A stretch of DNA of 64,000 bases from Granulicella sp. 5B5 (GCF_014083945.1 NZ_CP046444.1:2852001-2916000), one strand, 5' to 3'; counted from the stretch's first letter, positions 41,244 through 52,200 are shown. The notes: a model not told the origin generated them from the sequence alone. Program-made: numbers and translations.

Positions 41244-43661
41244 TTAGATTTTCTGGACGCGGAGGACGTCGCGGACGCCTGGGACTTTGCGGAGGTTCTG
41301 GGTGAGGCGTTCGAGGTGGCGGAGGTCGAGGGTTTCAATGACGAAGTCGACGTTGACGACGCCGTCGACGGCGGGCTTGGTGTCGACCGAGCGGATATTG
41401 GTGCCGTCCTCAGAGATGATGGCGGTGAACTCTTTGAGGAGGCCGGAGCGGTCGTCGCAGACGATGATGAGGCGGACGGGGTAGGTGGCCGCCTTGGGGC
41501 CGCCGGTGGAGATGGGTTCGGATTCGGCCCAGGCGACGTCGATGCGGCGGTCGGCTTCGTAGAGAAGGTTCTGGACGTTGGGACAGCTGCGGGCGTGGAC
41601 GGCGACGCCCTTGCCGCGGGTGACGTAGCCGATGATGGCCTCGCCGCGGATGGGGTTGCAACATCGCGCGCGGTAGACGAGGAGGTCGTCCTGGCCTTCG
41701 ACCTGAAGGGACTCGGAGCCCTTGCCGAAGAAGACGCGCTTGACGCTCTCCGACATGTGGGCGAGGGCGTTGTGCCGCTCATGCAAAGGATCGTTGGAGG
41801 CGGGCTCTTCGACGGGCATGGTGCTGCCGGGTTCGAGCTTGTTGAGGGTCTGGCGGGCGGAGTATTTGCCGAAGCCGATGGCGGCGAGGAGGTCGGCGTG
41901 GGCGGCGAGGCCGTACTCGGAGGCGATGCGGTCGAAGTCGGCGGGCTTGAACTTGTCGAGTGAGACTTTGAACTTGCGGGCCTCGCGATCGAGGAGCTTC
42001 TGGCCGACTTCAATGGCGCGGGCGCGCTGGTTTTCGTTGATCCAGTGCTTGATCTTGTTGCGGGCTCGGGAGGATTTGGTAAAGCTAAGCCAATCGCGCG
42101 AGGGATTATGACCGGTCTGGGTGGTGATCTCGACGATGTCGCCGTTGCGGAGCTTGTGGCGGAGAGGGACGATGCGGCCGTTGACCTTGGCGCCGGTGGT
42201 GGCGTGGCCGACGTCGGTGTGGATGGCGTAGGCGAAGTCGACGGGCGAGGCGTCCTTGGGCAGGACGATGACCTTGCCCTTGGGAGTGAAGGTGTAGACC
42301 TCTTCGGGGTACAGGTCGACTTTGAGGGTCGACATGAACTCGTTGGGGTCGGCCATGTCGCGCTGCCACTCCATCATCTGGCGGACCCAGGCGAGGCGCT
42401 GCTCGTCCTTGGCGGAGACCTCGTCGGAGGCCTTGTACTTCCAGTGGGCGGCGATGCCCTCTTCGGCGATCCGGTGCATGTCTTCAGTGCGGATCTGGAC
42501 TTCGAAGTGGTGGCCGTCCTCGGTGATGTAGGAGTTATGCAACGACTGGTAGCCGTTGGGGCGGGCGATGGCGATGAAGTCTTTGTAGCGGCCGGGGACG
42601 GGACGCCAGGCGGTTTGATTTTGCAGGAGGCCGAAGACGGCGTAGCAGTCCTGCTCGCTTTGCGTGATGACGCGGAGGGCGAAGAGGTCGAAGACCTGGT
42701 CGACGGGTATGTTGTGCTTGGCGAGCTTCTGCTGGATGGAGTAGAGGCGCTTGATGCGGGCCTGGACGCGGGCCTGGACGTGCGCGGCGGCGAGCTTCTC
42801 TTCGATGGTGCTGACGATCCTGTCAAGGAAAGAGGTGCCTTCGGCGCGGAGGCTGTCGACCTCGGTGGTGAGCTGGTTGTAGGCGATGGGGTCGGTGTAG
42901 CGGAAGGCGAGGTCTTCGAGCTCGCCGCGAAGTTTGCCCATGCCGAGGCGGTGCGCGAGCGGAGCGTAGACATCGAGGGTCTCACGGGCGATGCGCTGCT
43001 GCTTTTCCGGCTTGAGGAACTCAAGCGTGCGCATGTTGTGCAGGCGGTCGGCGAGCTTGATCATGACGACGCGGAGGTCGGTGACCATGGCGAGGAGCAT
43101 CTTGCGGATGTTTTCGGCCTGATGGTCTTCGCGGTTGGCGAACTTGATCTTGTCGAGCTTGGTGACGCCTTCGACGATGTGGGCGACTTGTTCGCCGAAG
43201 CGCTTGCCGATCTCGGCGGTGGTGACGTCGGTGTCTTCGACGGCGTCGTGGAGGAGGCCGGCGGCGATGGCGGTGGAGTCCATCTTGAACTCGGCGAGGA
43301 CGAGAGCGACTTCAAGAGGGTGGGCGATGTAGGGATCGCCGGAGGCACGCTTCTGGTCGGCGTGCTGATGGATGGAAAAGGCCCAGGCGTTGCGGATGAG
43401 ATCGAGGTCGTCGTTGGGGCGGTTGGCGCGGACGGTGTCGAGAAGTGTGTGGAAGTCGGCGTCGAGCTTGGGGTTGCCGGTGACGGGGTCAGGCGATGCG
43501 GAGGGGGGCACGGCAGGCACAGCAGAGAGCGCCGGAGCGTCGGGCGGCGCGGTCGCGCCGACCGGATTAGCTTCGCTGGCCGACAGGTCGGCCTCGCCGG
43601 CAGGCGGCGCGGGATTCTCTGGCGCAGCAGACTGGGCTGCACCCGGCGGAGCGATTGCCAT
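41244..43661 (-). CDS. rel: Bifunctional (p)ppGpp synthetase/hydrolase
   Basis: 805-residue RelA/SpoT-type enzyme. A 65-residue Ala/Pro-rich N-terminus precedes the HD domain, where HPLEVALVLAEF and LLHDAVEDTDVT (HDxxED) are intact, so hydrolase activity is expected. The synthetase domain contains YKDFIAIARPNGYQSLHNSY near residue 370. A TGS domain (VYTFTPKGKVIVLPKDASPV, about 455) is followed by a zinc-finger/CC region and a C-terminal ACT domain (about 730-800). It controls the stringent response. A perfect TATAAT ends 5 bases before the ATG, predicting a leaderless mRNA. Confidence 0.95.
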   Translation of the reverse strand: MAIAPPGAAQSAAPENPAPPAGEADLSASEANPVGATAPPDAPALSAVPAVPPSASPDPVTGNPKLDADFHTLLDTVRANRPNDDLDLIRNAWAFSIHQHADQKRASGDPYIAHPLEVALVLAEFKMDSTAIAAGLLHDAVEDTDVTTAEIGKRFGEQVAHIVEGVTKLDKIKFANREDHQAENIRKMLLAMVTDLRVVMIKLADRLHNMRTLEFLKPEKQQRIARETLDVYAPLAHRLGMGKLRGELEDLAFRYTDPIAYNQLTTEVDSLRAEGTSFLDRIVSTIEEKLAAAHVQARVQARIKRLYSIQQKLAKHNIPVDQVFDLFALRVITQSEQDCYAVFGLLQNQTAWRPVPGRYKDFIAIARPNGYQSLHNSYITEDGHHFEVQIRTEDMHRIAEEGIAAHWKYKASDEVSAKDEQRLAWVRQMMEWQRDMADPNEFMSTLKVDLYPEEVYTFTPKGKVIVLPKDASPVDFAYAIHTDVGHATTGAKVNGRIVPLRHKLRNGDIVEITTQTGHNPSRDWLSFTKSSRARNKIKHWINENQRARAIEVGQKLLDREARKFKVSLDKFKPADFDRIASEYGLAAHADLLAAIGFGKYSARQTLNKLEPGSTMPVEEPASNDPLHERHNALAHMSESVKRVFFGKGSESLQVEGQDDLLVYRARCCNPIRGEAIIGYVTRGKGVAVHARSCPNVQNLLYEADRRIDVAWAESEPISTGGPKAATYPVRLIIVCDDRSGLLKEFTAIISEDGTNIRSVDTKPAVDGVVNVDFVIETLDLRHLERLTQNLRKVPGVRDVLRVQKI

Positions 43662-43666
43662 AGTTC

Positions 43667-43672
43667 ATTATA
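43667..43672 (-). promoter_or_regulatory. -10 element of rel
   Basis: Minus-strand TATAAT (43672-43667), five bases before the ATG at 43661. No good -35 is visible. Confidence 0.5.
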
Positions 43673-43875
43673 CGGGGAGAGTGCGGCAGGCGTATAAGAG
43701 CCCGGAAATGAAGGCTGAAAACTGAGGACTGTTTTGGGCGGCGGAGCCCGTCTTCATGCCGATGTTCATCCCACCGTAGCGACGATAGAACTGTCGCGAA
43801 GATGGGGCACCCAATATTGTGCGAACCCATATCTCAGAGGCGAGACATGGGGCACCCATTCGTGAGGGCTCGCTG

Positions 43876-45096
43876 CTATTTGCGGTTGGTTTCGGCGGGC
43901 TCTTCGGGCTTCTTGATTTTGAGAAGGCCGGGTGTGGGTGGCGGGCCGCCGTGGGTCCAGTGGACGAGCTCGTCGAAGGCGTCGCCGATCTGGTCTTCGG
44001 TGAAGTTGCAGTGGCCTTCACGGTCAACATACTGCTGGACAAAGTTGCGACCAGCGCCTGCAGCCTGGACGTGTCTCTGATAGGGCGGAAGCTGCGAGAG
44101 TTGGACGATGGGGTCGTAGATGGTGTGGATTGCGAGCATCGGGCGACCGAGGTTCCCGGTGGGTGTGTAGTGGTGGACGAGGTAGGCCTGGGCCCTGGGG
44201 TCGGCGGCGTAGCGGTGGACGCGCTGGTTGAGATCGAGATCCGAGGCGGAAGAGGCAGGATCGGTGCCGGAGTAGATGAGGTTGCGGTTGTCGAAGGGGT
44301 TGCCGCCGCCGCGGCGCTGAAGGTCCTCGGTGATGAAGGTCCAGTAGGACATGTTGTGAGCCAGGTCGACGTCTGAGTGCAGTCCGGTAAGGTTGCGCAG
44401 GAGTGTGGCGGCTGCAGGGTTGGTGCGGAGGGCAGCGAGGACGCGGCTGCGATCGGCCGCGGTATCCTCGAAGCCGGTGGGGACCGGGTCGAGCGGGGGC
44501 AGCACGCCGGGGAAGTAGACGTCGAAGGCGGCACGGTCGGCGAAGCGGCGGTTGAAGTTCTGATAGGAGGCACCGACGGAGCCGCAGAGATCGAGCCCGC
44601 CAACGTAGGGCCTGGGGTTGAGCTCGAGAGTGATGGCGACGAGCTGTCCGCCCATGGAGCCGCCTGCGGCGTAGGTCTCGCGGGGCTGGCCGTAGCGCTT
44701 GATAAAGTAGCGGCGAAGGTCTTCGGTTTCGGGGTAAGCCTGCTCGAGCGCCCAGCCTGTCTGTGAGTAACCACTCTCGATGACAGCGTAGCCGCGCTCG
44801 AAGAGAGGGAGAGCCTGCGAGTTGATGTGGTCAGTGATGCGGTAGAGGTAGGGCTGTTCCGCGTAGCCGTGGTAGAAGACGACGAGAGAGTGGTTCCAGT
44901 TGTTGGGGATGTCGATGCGGTAGGGCGCGTCGTCGAGGTAGCCGGTTTCGACGGTGCCGTCGGATGTTTTGAGGATGGTGGGCTCGACGGGCTTTTTGAC
45001 CTTGGCGGGCGAGAGAGCGTGCGAGGCGATGGCAAGAGCCAGCAGAGGCGCGGGCATGAGGGAGGCGAAGAGGCGTCGTCGCACAGAGATGGACAT
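43876..45096 (-). CDS. Exported alpha/beta-hydrolase
   Basis: 406 residues with a signal peptide (LFASLMPAPLLALAIASHAL). The alpha/beta-hydrolase core has an early oxyanion-type SLVVFYHGYAEQPYLYR, the nucleophile elbow GGSMGG (GxSxG), IYDPIV as the acid candidate, and REGHCNF as the catalytic His. C-terminal PPPTPGLLKIKKPEEPAET is low complexity. Similar to esterase/peptidase-like periplasmic hydrolases; substrate unknown. It lies opposite manA. Confidence 0.75.
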   Translation of the reverse strand: MSISVRRRLFASLMPAPLLALAIASHALSPAKVKKPVEPTILKTSDGTVETGYLDDAPYRIDIPNNWNHSLVVFYHGYAEQPYLYRITDHINSQALPLFERGYAVIESGYSQTGWALEQAYPETEDLRRYFIKRYGQPRETYAAGGSMGGQLVAITLELNPRPYVGGLDLCGSVGASYQNFNRRFADRAAFDVYFPGVLPPLDPVPTGFEDTAADRSRVLAALRTNPAAATLLRNLTGLHSDVDLAHNMSYWTFITEDLQRRGGGNPFDNRNLIYSGTDPASSASDLDLNQRVHRYAADPRAQAYLVHHYTPTGNLGRPMLAIHTIYDPIVQLSQLPPYQRHVQAAGAGRNFVQQYVDREGHCNFTEDQIGDAFDELVHWTHGGPPPTPGLLKIKKPEEPAETNRK

Positions 45097-45190
45097 GGTT
45101 GGATGGAGACGATTTTACGCCGGAATATGGCGGCTGCACAGGTGTCTTTGGAGTAGCAGCGCTGATAGCCTAAAGAGGAGACCAATTGAG

Positions 45191-46129
45191 GTGAATGTTT
45201 TGATCCAGGGTGTTGCGCCGTTTCGATTGAAGCCGTTGATGGTGGAGCGGGTGTGGGGTTTTCATGACCTGAAGCCGTGGTACGCGTATACGAGCGAGAC
45301 AGCGATCGGCGAAGCGTGGCTTTCGGGCGATAAGTGCGTGGTGGAGACCGGTCCGCTGGCAGGCAAGACGCTGGACGCGGCTGCGGCTGCGGAGCCGTCG
45401 TTGCTGGGTGCGCGTCGCGATGGGACGGCGTGGGAGTACTTTCCGCTGCTGATCAAGTATTTGTTCCCGAAGGAGAAGCTGTCGGTGCAGGTGCATCCGG
45501 ACGATGCGTATGCGGCGCTGTTTGGCGGGACGACGCAGGCAAAGACGGAGTGCTGGTATGTGCTGCAGGCCGAGCCGGATGCGGGGATTCTGCTGGGACT
45601 GAAGCCGGGGACGAGCAAGGACGATGTGCGGCGCGCGATCGGCGATGGGACGCTGGAGCAGCTGATGGTGCGCGTGCCGGTTGCGGCGGGCGACATGGTG
45701 TATGTGTCGGCTGGAACGATGCATGCACTGGAGCCGGGTGCGGTGATCCTGGAGATCCAGCAGAACTCGGATACGACGTACCGGCTGTACGACTATGGGC
45801 GGCCGCGGGAGCTGCATCTGGAGCGCGGGCTCGAGGTGTTGAAGCTGGAGACGGATGCGGGCAAGGTTGTTCCTCAGTCGATTGCGGGTGGTGAGCGGCT
45901 GATACAGGTGCCGCACTTTACGGTGGAGAAGTATGCGCTGACGAGTGAGGCCCTCACTGTGGCGTCGAAGGGTGCTGAGTGTTTGATTGCGCTGAAGGGT
46001 TCGGGCACGGCGAGCAGTGCTGCGGGCGATGTGGAACTGGTGGCAGGTGCGGCGGTGATTGTGCCGGCGACGGTGGGGCAGTACTCGTTGAGGGGTGATG
46101 CTGAGGTGGTGCGGGCGTTTGTGAGCTGA
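45191..46129 (+). CDS. manA: Mannose-6-phosphate isomerase, class I-like (short form)
   Basis: 312-residue cupin enzyme interconverting mannose-6-P and fructose-6-P. Zinc-site segments include LSVQVHPDDAYAA, ECWYVLQAEPDA and VSAGTMHALEPGA, as in the short class typical of Bacillus YvyI-like enzymes. C-terminal cupin ends VVRAFVS. GTG 45191 is chosen: AGGAG sits 10 bases upstream and the conserved core begins soon after. A decayed copy of its 3' end lies at 48663-48758, beyond the GH106-like gene. Confidence 0.9.
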   Translation: MNVLIQGVAPFRLKPLMVERVWGFHDLKPWYAYTSETAIGEAWLSGDKCVVETGPLAGKTLDAAAAAEPSLLGARRDGTAWEYFPLLIKYLFPKEKLSVQVHPDDAYAALFGGTTQAKTECWYVLQAEPDAGILLGLKPGTSKDDVRRAIGDGTLEQLMVRVPVAAGDMVYVSAGTMHALEPGAVILEIQQNSDTTYRLYDYGRPRELHLERGLEVLKLETDAGKVVPQSIAGGERLIQVPHFTVEKYALTSEALTVASKGAECLIALKGSGTASSAAGDVELVAGAAVIVPATVGQYSLRGDAEVVRAFVS

Positions 46130-46209
46130 GGGCGCTACCCAACTAACTTCAAATAGGAAATAGTTTCTCTCCGTCTGCTATAGTGTGGTCGCGGTCAAGG
46201 AGAGAGACG

Positions 46210-48423
46210 ATGCGGTTGTGTGTTTCGGCGATGTGGGTGGTGGGTGTTGTGGCGACGGCGGCCCTGGCGCAGACAAGTGCGCGACCCTGGCAGAGACTGA
46301 ACATGCCGACGGTGGAGCAGGTGCGCGGCGTGTGGGCTGATCCTCCGCCGGAGTATGGGCCGGAGCCGTACTACGGGCTGAATGGGGCGGCGACGATTGA
46401 GACCGTGCAGCGCGACCTGGATACGATGAAGTCGCTAGGGTTTCGAGCCGTGACTGTGCAGTACGGGTATGGCAGCGACAGGAAGTATCTTTCGCCCGAG
46501 TGGTTTGCGTTCTTCAAGCAGTTTGTGGCCGCGGCGAAGAAGCGCGATATGCGCGTATGGATCGTGGATGACGCGGGGTATCCGAGCGGGTTTGCGGGCG
46601 GGTTGTTTACGAGTGAACATCCGGAGCTGCGGATGCAGGCGCTGGTGGTGGCGAAGAAGGTTGCGGTGAGCGCGGGGGCGGGCTTCGATGAGAGCGTGGG
46701 GCCGGATACGGTGGCGGTGACGGCGGTGCGCGCGAGCGATGGGGAGACGGTGCAGGTGCCGGTGAAGGATGGTCGGGCGCAGTGGACGGCGACCGGGGGC
46801 GAGTGGACGGTATATGTGGTGGAGCATGCGTTCAAGACTTCGCCGACGCGTTCGGACACGAACCCGAAGAGGGTGAAGGATGGCGAGCAGTCGCTGGAGG
46901 ATTATCTCGATCCGGCGGCGACGGCGCAGTACCTGGCGTTTACGCATGAGGGTTACAAGAAGGCTGTGGGGGATGAGTTTGGGAAGACGATCCTGGGGTT
47001 CCGTGGGGATGAGCCGGATTTTTCGATCAGCGGGCTGCCGTGGACTCCGAAGCTGTTCGCGAAGTTTGAGGCGATGAAGGGGTACGATGTGCGTCCGTAT
47101 GTGGCGGTGTTTCTGCAGGGGCGCGATGCTGTGCTGACGCCGGAGCAGTTGCGGGTGCGCGCGGATTACTACGATGTGTTCTCGGACATGTTTCGCGATG
47201 GGTTCTTCAAGCCGCAGGGGGAGTGGTGCGCTGAGAACGGGCTGGAGTACCAGGTGCATCTGAACCATGAGGAGATGCAGCTTCAACTGGCGCACAGCGA
47301 AGGGGACTTCTTCCGCGATATGCAGTATGTGGAGGTGCCGGGGATCGATGCGATCTGGCACCAGATATGGACGGACACGGTTTCGGACTATCCGCGGTTT
47401 GCGTCGTCGGCTGCACATGTGTATGGGCATCCGCGGGCGTTTACGGAGAGCTTTGCGGCGTACAGGCCGGAGCCGGATGTGACGATGGCACGGTACATCC
47501 TGAATGAGCAGTTTGTACGCGGGGTGAATCTGGTGGAGACGATGTACTTTCCGGCGTCGAGCACGCCGGGGCGCGGCGGGCCAAGTGCGCTGATGCGCGA
47601 TGCGGCGTGGCCTGCGCTGATGCAGTACACGAGCCGGATGAGCTATCTGATGAGCCGCGGAAGGCCGGCCGCGCGGGTGGCGCTGCTGCTGCCGGCGGAA
47701 TCGTTGTGGATGGGCGACAAGAAAGCCGATGATACGTTTGTGTCCGCCGAGCGGTTGCTGGGAGAGCAGCAGGTGGACTTCGACATTGTGGGTGAGGATG
47801 CGATTGGGTCACAGCTGACGATGGCTTCGGGAGCGTTCGCGAGTGAGAGCGGCAACCGCTACAAGACAGTGATTGTGCCCGATGCAGAGCTGCTGCCGGA
47901 GGCTGTGGTGGCGCGTCTGCTGAGCTTTGCGAAGAGTGGCGGCAAGGTGGTGTTTCTGGGTGCGGTGCCGGAGTTTGTGGGAGGGCGGAACGATCTGCAT
48001 TCGCGGAAGGTGAGCGCGGAAGATTTTGTATGGGCGACGGTGATTCCGGGCGAGCTGCCGGTGACGCCGACTCCGCCGGCACAGCCGCCGGCGTCGGCGC
48101 CCGAGCCTATGGTTGTCCCGCAGGGGTATGTGGAGGCGGTGGAGCGCGAACTCCCCGCCCGTGAGGTGAAGCTGGAGACGCCGAATACGGCGCTGCGAGT
48201 GATGACGCGGCGGCTGAAGAATGCGAGGGTGGTGCTGCTGTTCAATGAGTCGAGTACAGCGTTGGACGACCGGTTGATGGTGGGGAAGAAGGGGACTCGT
48301 GCGGAGGTGTGGGACGTGGAGAGTGGGAAGAGCAGGTCAGTGCAGACGATCGATACAGGCGATTATGCAGGTGTGCGGATTACACTCGCGCCCTATGCGA
48401 CCGAGGTGCTGGTGTTGCGATGA
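46210..48423 (+). CDS. Exported glycoside hydrolase, GH106-like (rhamnosidase family)
   Basis: 737 residues. Signal peptide VVGVVATAALAQT, then a TIM-barrel-like start (VRGVWADPPPEYGPEPYYGL) and motifs resembling the alpha-L-rhamnosidase GH106/GH-like family: DDAGYPSGFAGG, LGFRGDEPDF, YQVHLNHEE and NEQFVRGVNLVETMYFPAS. It would release rhamnose or a related sugar from plant or microbial polysaccharide in the periplasm. AAGGAG (46198-46203) precedes ATG 46210. It follows manA by 80 bases and is flanked on the other side by a manA remnant. Confidence 0.72.
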   Translation: MRLCVSAMWVVGVVATAALAQTSARPWQRLNMPTVEQVRGVWADPPPEYGPEPYYGLNGAATIETVQRDLDTMKSLGFRAVTVQYGYGSDRKYLSPEWFAFFKQFVAAAKKRDMRVWIVDDAGYPSGFAGGLFTSEHPELRMQALVVAKKVAVSAGAGFDESVGPDTVAVTAVRASDGETVQVPVKDGRAQWTATGGEWTVYVVEHAFKTSPTRSDTNPKRVKDGEQSLEDYLDPAATAQYLAFTHEGYKKAVGDEFGKTILGFRGDEPDFSISGLPWTPKLFAKFEAMKGYDVRPYVAVFLQGRDAVLTPEQLRVRADYYDVFSDMFRDGFFKPQGEWCAENGLEYQVHLNHEEMQLQLAHSEGDFFRDMQYVEVPGIDAIWHQIWTDTVSDYPRFASSAAHVYGHPRAFTESFAAYRPEPDVTMARYILNEQFVRGVNLVETMYFPASSTPGRGGPSALMRDAAWPALMQYTSRMSYLMSRGRPAARVALLLPAESLWMGDKKADDTFVSAERLLGEQQVDFDIVGEDAIGSQLTMASGAFASESGNRYKTVIVPDAELLPEAVVARLLSFAKSGGKVVFLGAVPEFVGGRNDLHSRKVSAEDFVWATVIPGELPVTPTPPAQPPASAPEPMVVPQGYVEAVERELPAREVKLETPNTALRVMTRRLKNARVVLLFNESSTALDDRLMVGKKGTRAEVWDVESGKSRSVQTIDTGDYAGVRITLAPYATEVLVLR

Positions 48424-49242
48424 CGAGGAATGGCCGGTGCTATTGGATGACTTTCCTATGCAATCCGTGCAAAGCTCGCCGCGTGAATCTCCTGAATCTC
48501 CAGGGACCGCGCCTTTATCTGCCCTGCATCGGCGAGGTGACTTGCTTATAGTGGCAGGGTCTTGAAAGACAGAGGTGGGGCAGCTTGGCTTAAGTAAGGA
48601 GGTCTCCTGCTGGAGTCATCTCCATCATGGTGGCATGAGTGTTGGCTGAGTGGATGTTGCGGTAGCTGGTGGCGGGTGCGGCGGTGATTGTGCCGGTGAC
48701 GGTGGGAGAATATGCGTTCGGCGGGGATGCGGTAGTGGTACGGAGTTTTGTGAGCTGAGGGGTGTTGCTCGAACAGGCAGCTTGAAGAGGAAAGAGTGTC
48801 TCCTGTTTGCGGTCGTTTGGCTGCTGTCGTGGAGAGAGGCAAGCCGGCTGTGCATTCAGCGTTCGTGTTTCAAGATGCTTGATCGTCGCCGGGCCGGGCT
48901 GTGTGGCCGCTGAGCGCTGTGCCTTGAGGATGCGCTCTTTAAACATGATTGGAATGATGTGGGGCGTTGGCGGAATCGGCAACGATGAACGCGCACGGCC
49001 AGACGTCGGTGTTGCGCTTTACGACGATCCATTGCCTGAAATCAAGGTGATGGTGTCGCAGGTCCATGGAGAGAAAGTCTCGCTGCACCAGGATGGGAGC
49101 GCTGCTTTTCCAATTTCAATAGTTTTATTAGCAGATCGTTTTTTTCATTGACACTCGTACGAACCCTGAACTAACGTGTCGAGCTGACTGATCGAAGGCA
49201 TAAAAGTTTGAAGGAAACCGACTAACTTCCGGAGGATTTAGC
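48424..49242. other. Region between the glycosidase and TonB receptor 2
   Basis: About 800 bases. It contains the manA remnant (48663-48758) and the leader of the TonB receptor gene. Several frames are open but none has convincing codon use or a ribosome site; 48807-49151 is the longest. TTGACA at 49148-49153 has a poor partner (TAACGT, 18 bases on). Confidence 0.45.
48663..48758 (+). pseudogene. Remnant of a second manA 3' end
   Basis: From 48666 the frame reads LVAGAAVIVPVTVGEYAFGG and ends VVVRSFVS with a TGA, aligning with the last 31 residues of manA (LVAGAAVIVPATVGQYSLRG ... VVRAFVS). A TAG replaces the codon just before (48663). Nothing upstream resembles the rest of manA. Confidence 0.75.
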
Positions 49243-52200
49243 GTGATGAACCCCATGGTCCATGCAGTTCCATTGTTTTGGAGAGAGCGCACCCCAAAGT
49301 GGGCGGCGATTTTGGCAGTGGCCGCGATATTCGGGTGCTTTACGGCGGCCGCACAGAGCGGTGCCGGCGCCATCCAGGGCACAGTTGCCGATCCTACGGG
49401 TGCTCTCGTACCTCAAGCGAAGATCCACGTCGTCAATAACGCAACTTCACAGGCAGAGGATGCAACTTCAAATACCGTTGGCTTTTACCAGGTGCTGGGG
49501 CTCTTCACCGGCTCCTATACCGTTACCATCTCGGCGCCGGGAATGCAGACCTACGAGCGCAAGATCGACCTGCTGGTAGGACAGAACCTGGTGCTCAACG
49601 CGAGACTGACGACGGGCTCGGTCAATCAGAAGGTAGATGTAACCGCAGATACCGTTCAACTCGCGACCCCAGATAGCGGCACGATCTCAGCCACGCTTGA
49701 AAATCAGCGCATCAACGAACTGCCTATGAATGGGCGCAACATCATTTCGCTGGTGAACGAGACGACTCCAGGACTTGAGAGCTGCCCCGAATCCGGTTCT
49801 TGTGCGAATGGCCTATCAGGGCCGGCATTGGAATATGAGACGGATGGCGTAACGCTGGCCAACCGAGAATTTGGCGGCGTTCATGAGGGTCCGACCCAGA
49901 TGGTTGACCCCGATGCGATCCAGGAGGTCCGTGTTGAAACGGAGATCTCGGGCGCTCAATTTGCGGCCCCTGCAACGGCGATCATCACCACGAAATCGGG
50001 AACAAACCGAGTCCATGGCTCGATCTTTGAGACGGCGCGCAACAATGCGTTCGGAATCGCCCGTAGCCGGCAGGAGGCGTCGAATTATGCGGCTCCGGAA
50101 TATGTCCGCAATGAGTTCGGCGGCTCGGTTGGTGGCCCAATCGTTATCCCGCACGTCTACAACGGGCGCAATAAGTCTTTCTTCTTCTTTGCGTATGAAC
50201 GCTACTCACTGGCGCAAAAGGCCTCTCAGAACGAGACGGTGCCGACGATGGCTATGCGTCAAGGTGACTTCAGCGGACTGGTCAATAGTTCAGGTGTGCT
50301 GCAACAACTCTACGATCCGGCAACAACAGCCAACAGTCCCACTTGCGCTAACGCAGGTGCCACCGGGACCAACACGTATTGCCGCACAGCCTTTGTTAAT
50401 AATCAGATCCCCATGAGCCGCGAATCTCCGACAGCTGCTGTATTCAATGCCATGACGCCGGCCCCATCGAATACGAACAATCCACTAGTGAAGTCGAATC
50501 TCGCAGCTTTGGTGCCTGAACTCCAGATCGAACCGCAAATCACCTTCAGGCTCGATCAGGTTTTCAATGAAAGCAACCGCGCATATCTGCGCTACACGCA
50601 GAATATTTCTACGAGCACCTCTCCACGGAACGACCCTGTCAAAGAGTCATACAGCCTGGCTGCTACAACCCCCTCGGGATTCAATATTCCAGCAGGTGTC
50701 AGCGGCATTTCTTATAACCCCGACGCCTTATTTGCCGCTGCCCTTGGGTTCGACCACGTTTTTTCGCCGACGTTTTTCTCTGAAACCATCCTGAGTCAAC
50801 AGTGGAACGGCGAGCAAAATTATGCCGGCGGCTCACCCTTTGTCAACTACGAAGCCCCGCTGGGATTGCCGAACAATTTCGGCGAAACCGGCTTCCCATA
50901 CATCGAGAGCATCTTTCAGCCCTTTGATGGAACGCAGTTTCAGTACGGTATGACTGCCAAGATCTCTCAGATCGACGAAAATTTGACTAAGACATTAGGT
51001 AGGCATCAGCTGCAGTTCGGAGGCCGGTATCGCCTGGAGCAGTTTGGTTCACGGCCAGACCAGATCAAGGACTCGGTCAATTTCAACGGCGAGGATACAG
51101 GTCTTGGCAATCCTTCAACCTACACCAGTTCGACGCCGGCTGCCTTTACGAATACGGGCCAATTGAATGCCGACGAGTTTCTGGGCGGTGCATCGAGTTA
51201 TGGCGTCAATCTTCAACCTCCCTACCAGCATCTTCGCGATCAGGAGATAGACGCCTACTTCCAGGACAACTTCCACGTCCGTTCTAACGTCACGGTCAAC
51301 CTCGGACTTCGTTATGAGGCTCATCCAGCCGCGTGGGAAGGCCAGGGTGCCATGATGGGCTTCGACCTCAAAAACGATGCGATCGTAACCTCCGCTTCTG
51401 TCTCAAAGTTGATTGCCGAGGGCCTCACGACGCAGGCCATTATCAATAATGACGAGCTTAACGGTGCGCACTTCGAAACGCCGGACGAGGCCGATCTGCC
51501 TCCCATGCTGGTGAATAACTACAACTCCACCTGGGGACCTCGCGTTGGAGTGGCCTGGCAGCCGTTTCCGGTCAAGTGGGGAACGGTCGTGCGAGGGGGC
51601 GTTGGACGGTATATCTATCCCATCCCCATCCGCGAGGGATATCGCGAGATCAACCGCAATAATCCATTTACCGCTTCGTATTCGGAGAGCTACACAAGCG
51701 TTCAATATGCTCCCAGAAACAGCTATCTGCTCACCAGCACTCCGAACAGTTCATCCGGCTATAACTATGCCACGACCCTGGCTGGGGGTGGAACACCGAT
51801 CATGGGTGTGAACAGTGCGAACGCCATCAATAGCGACAGCACGAATGCCATCGCCCCTGGCATGGGTATCGTAAGTATTGATCCCGTCGATCCTCCATCC
51901 TATGTCGATGAGGCCAACTTCACCGTTGAGCAACCCACTAAATGGAACTCTGTCGTTCGTTTGAGCTACCTCTACACACACGGCACGAACCTGCTCAATT
52001 ATTTCTTCTATAACGACCATCCTTCGGCCTTCAGTTGGGAGGTCTCGACAGGCCAGACCCCGCCTGCATCCAGTGCGATTGGACCGACGAATACGAGCAC
52101 TGGCGAGGGCCCTTACGACAACGTCACTTATGGAACGGGAAGCTATCAGATCCAGAAGAGCGGTTGGTCGAATTACAACGCGTTGCAAGCCACTTGGCAG

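Noticed and set aside
42045-43697. Plus-strand frame of 550 codons opposite rel
   Set aside because: Val/Gly/Asp-rich complement of rel with no recognisable domain.
48807-49151. Open frame of 114 codons upstream of TonB receptor 2
   Set aside because: Contains a few ordinary-looking segments (for example ALYDDPLPEIKVMV) but no ribosome site, mixed codon use and no family; left as unassigned.
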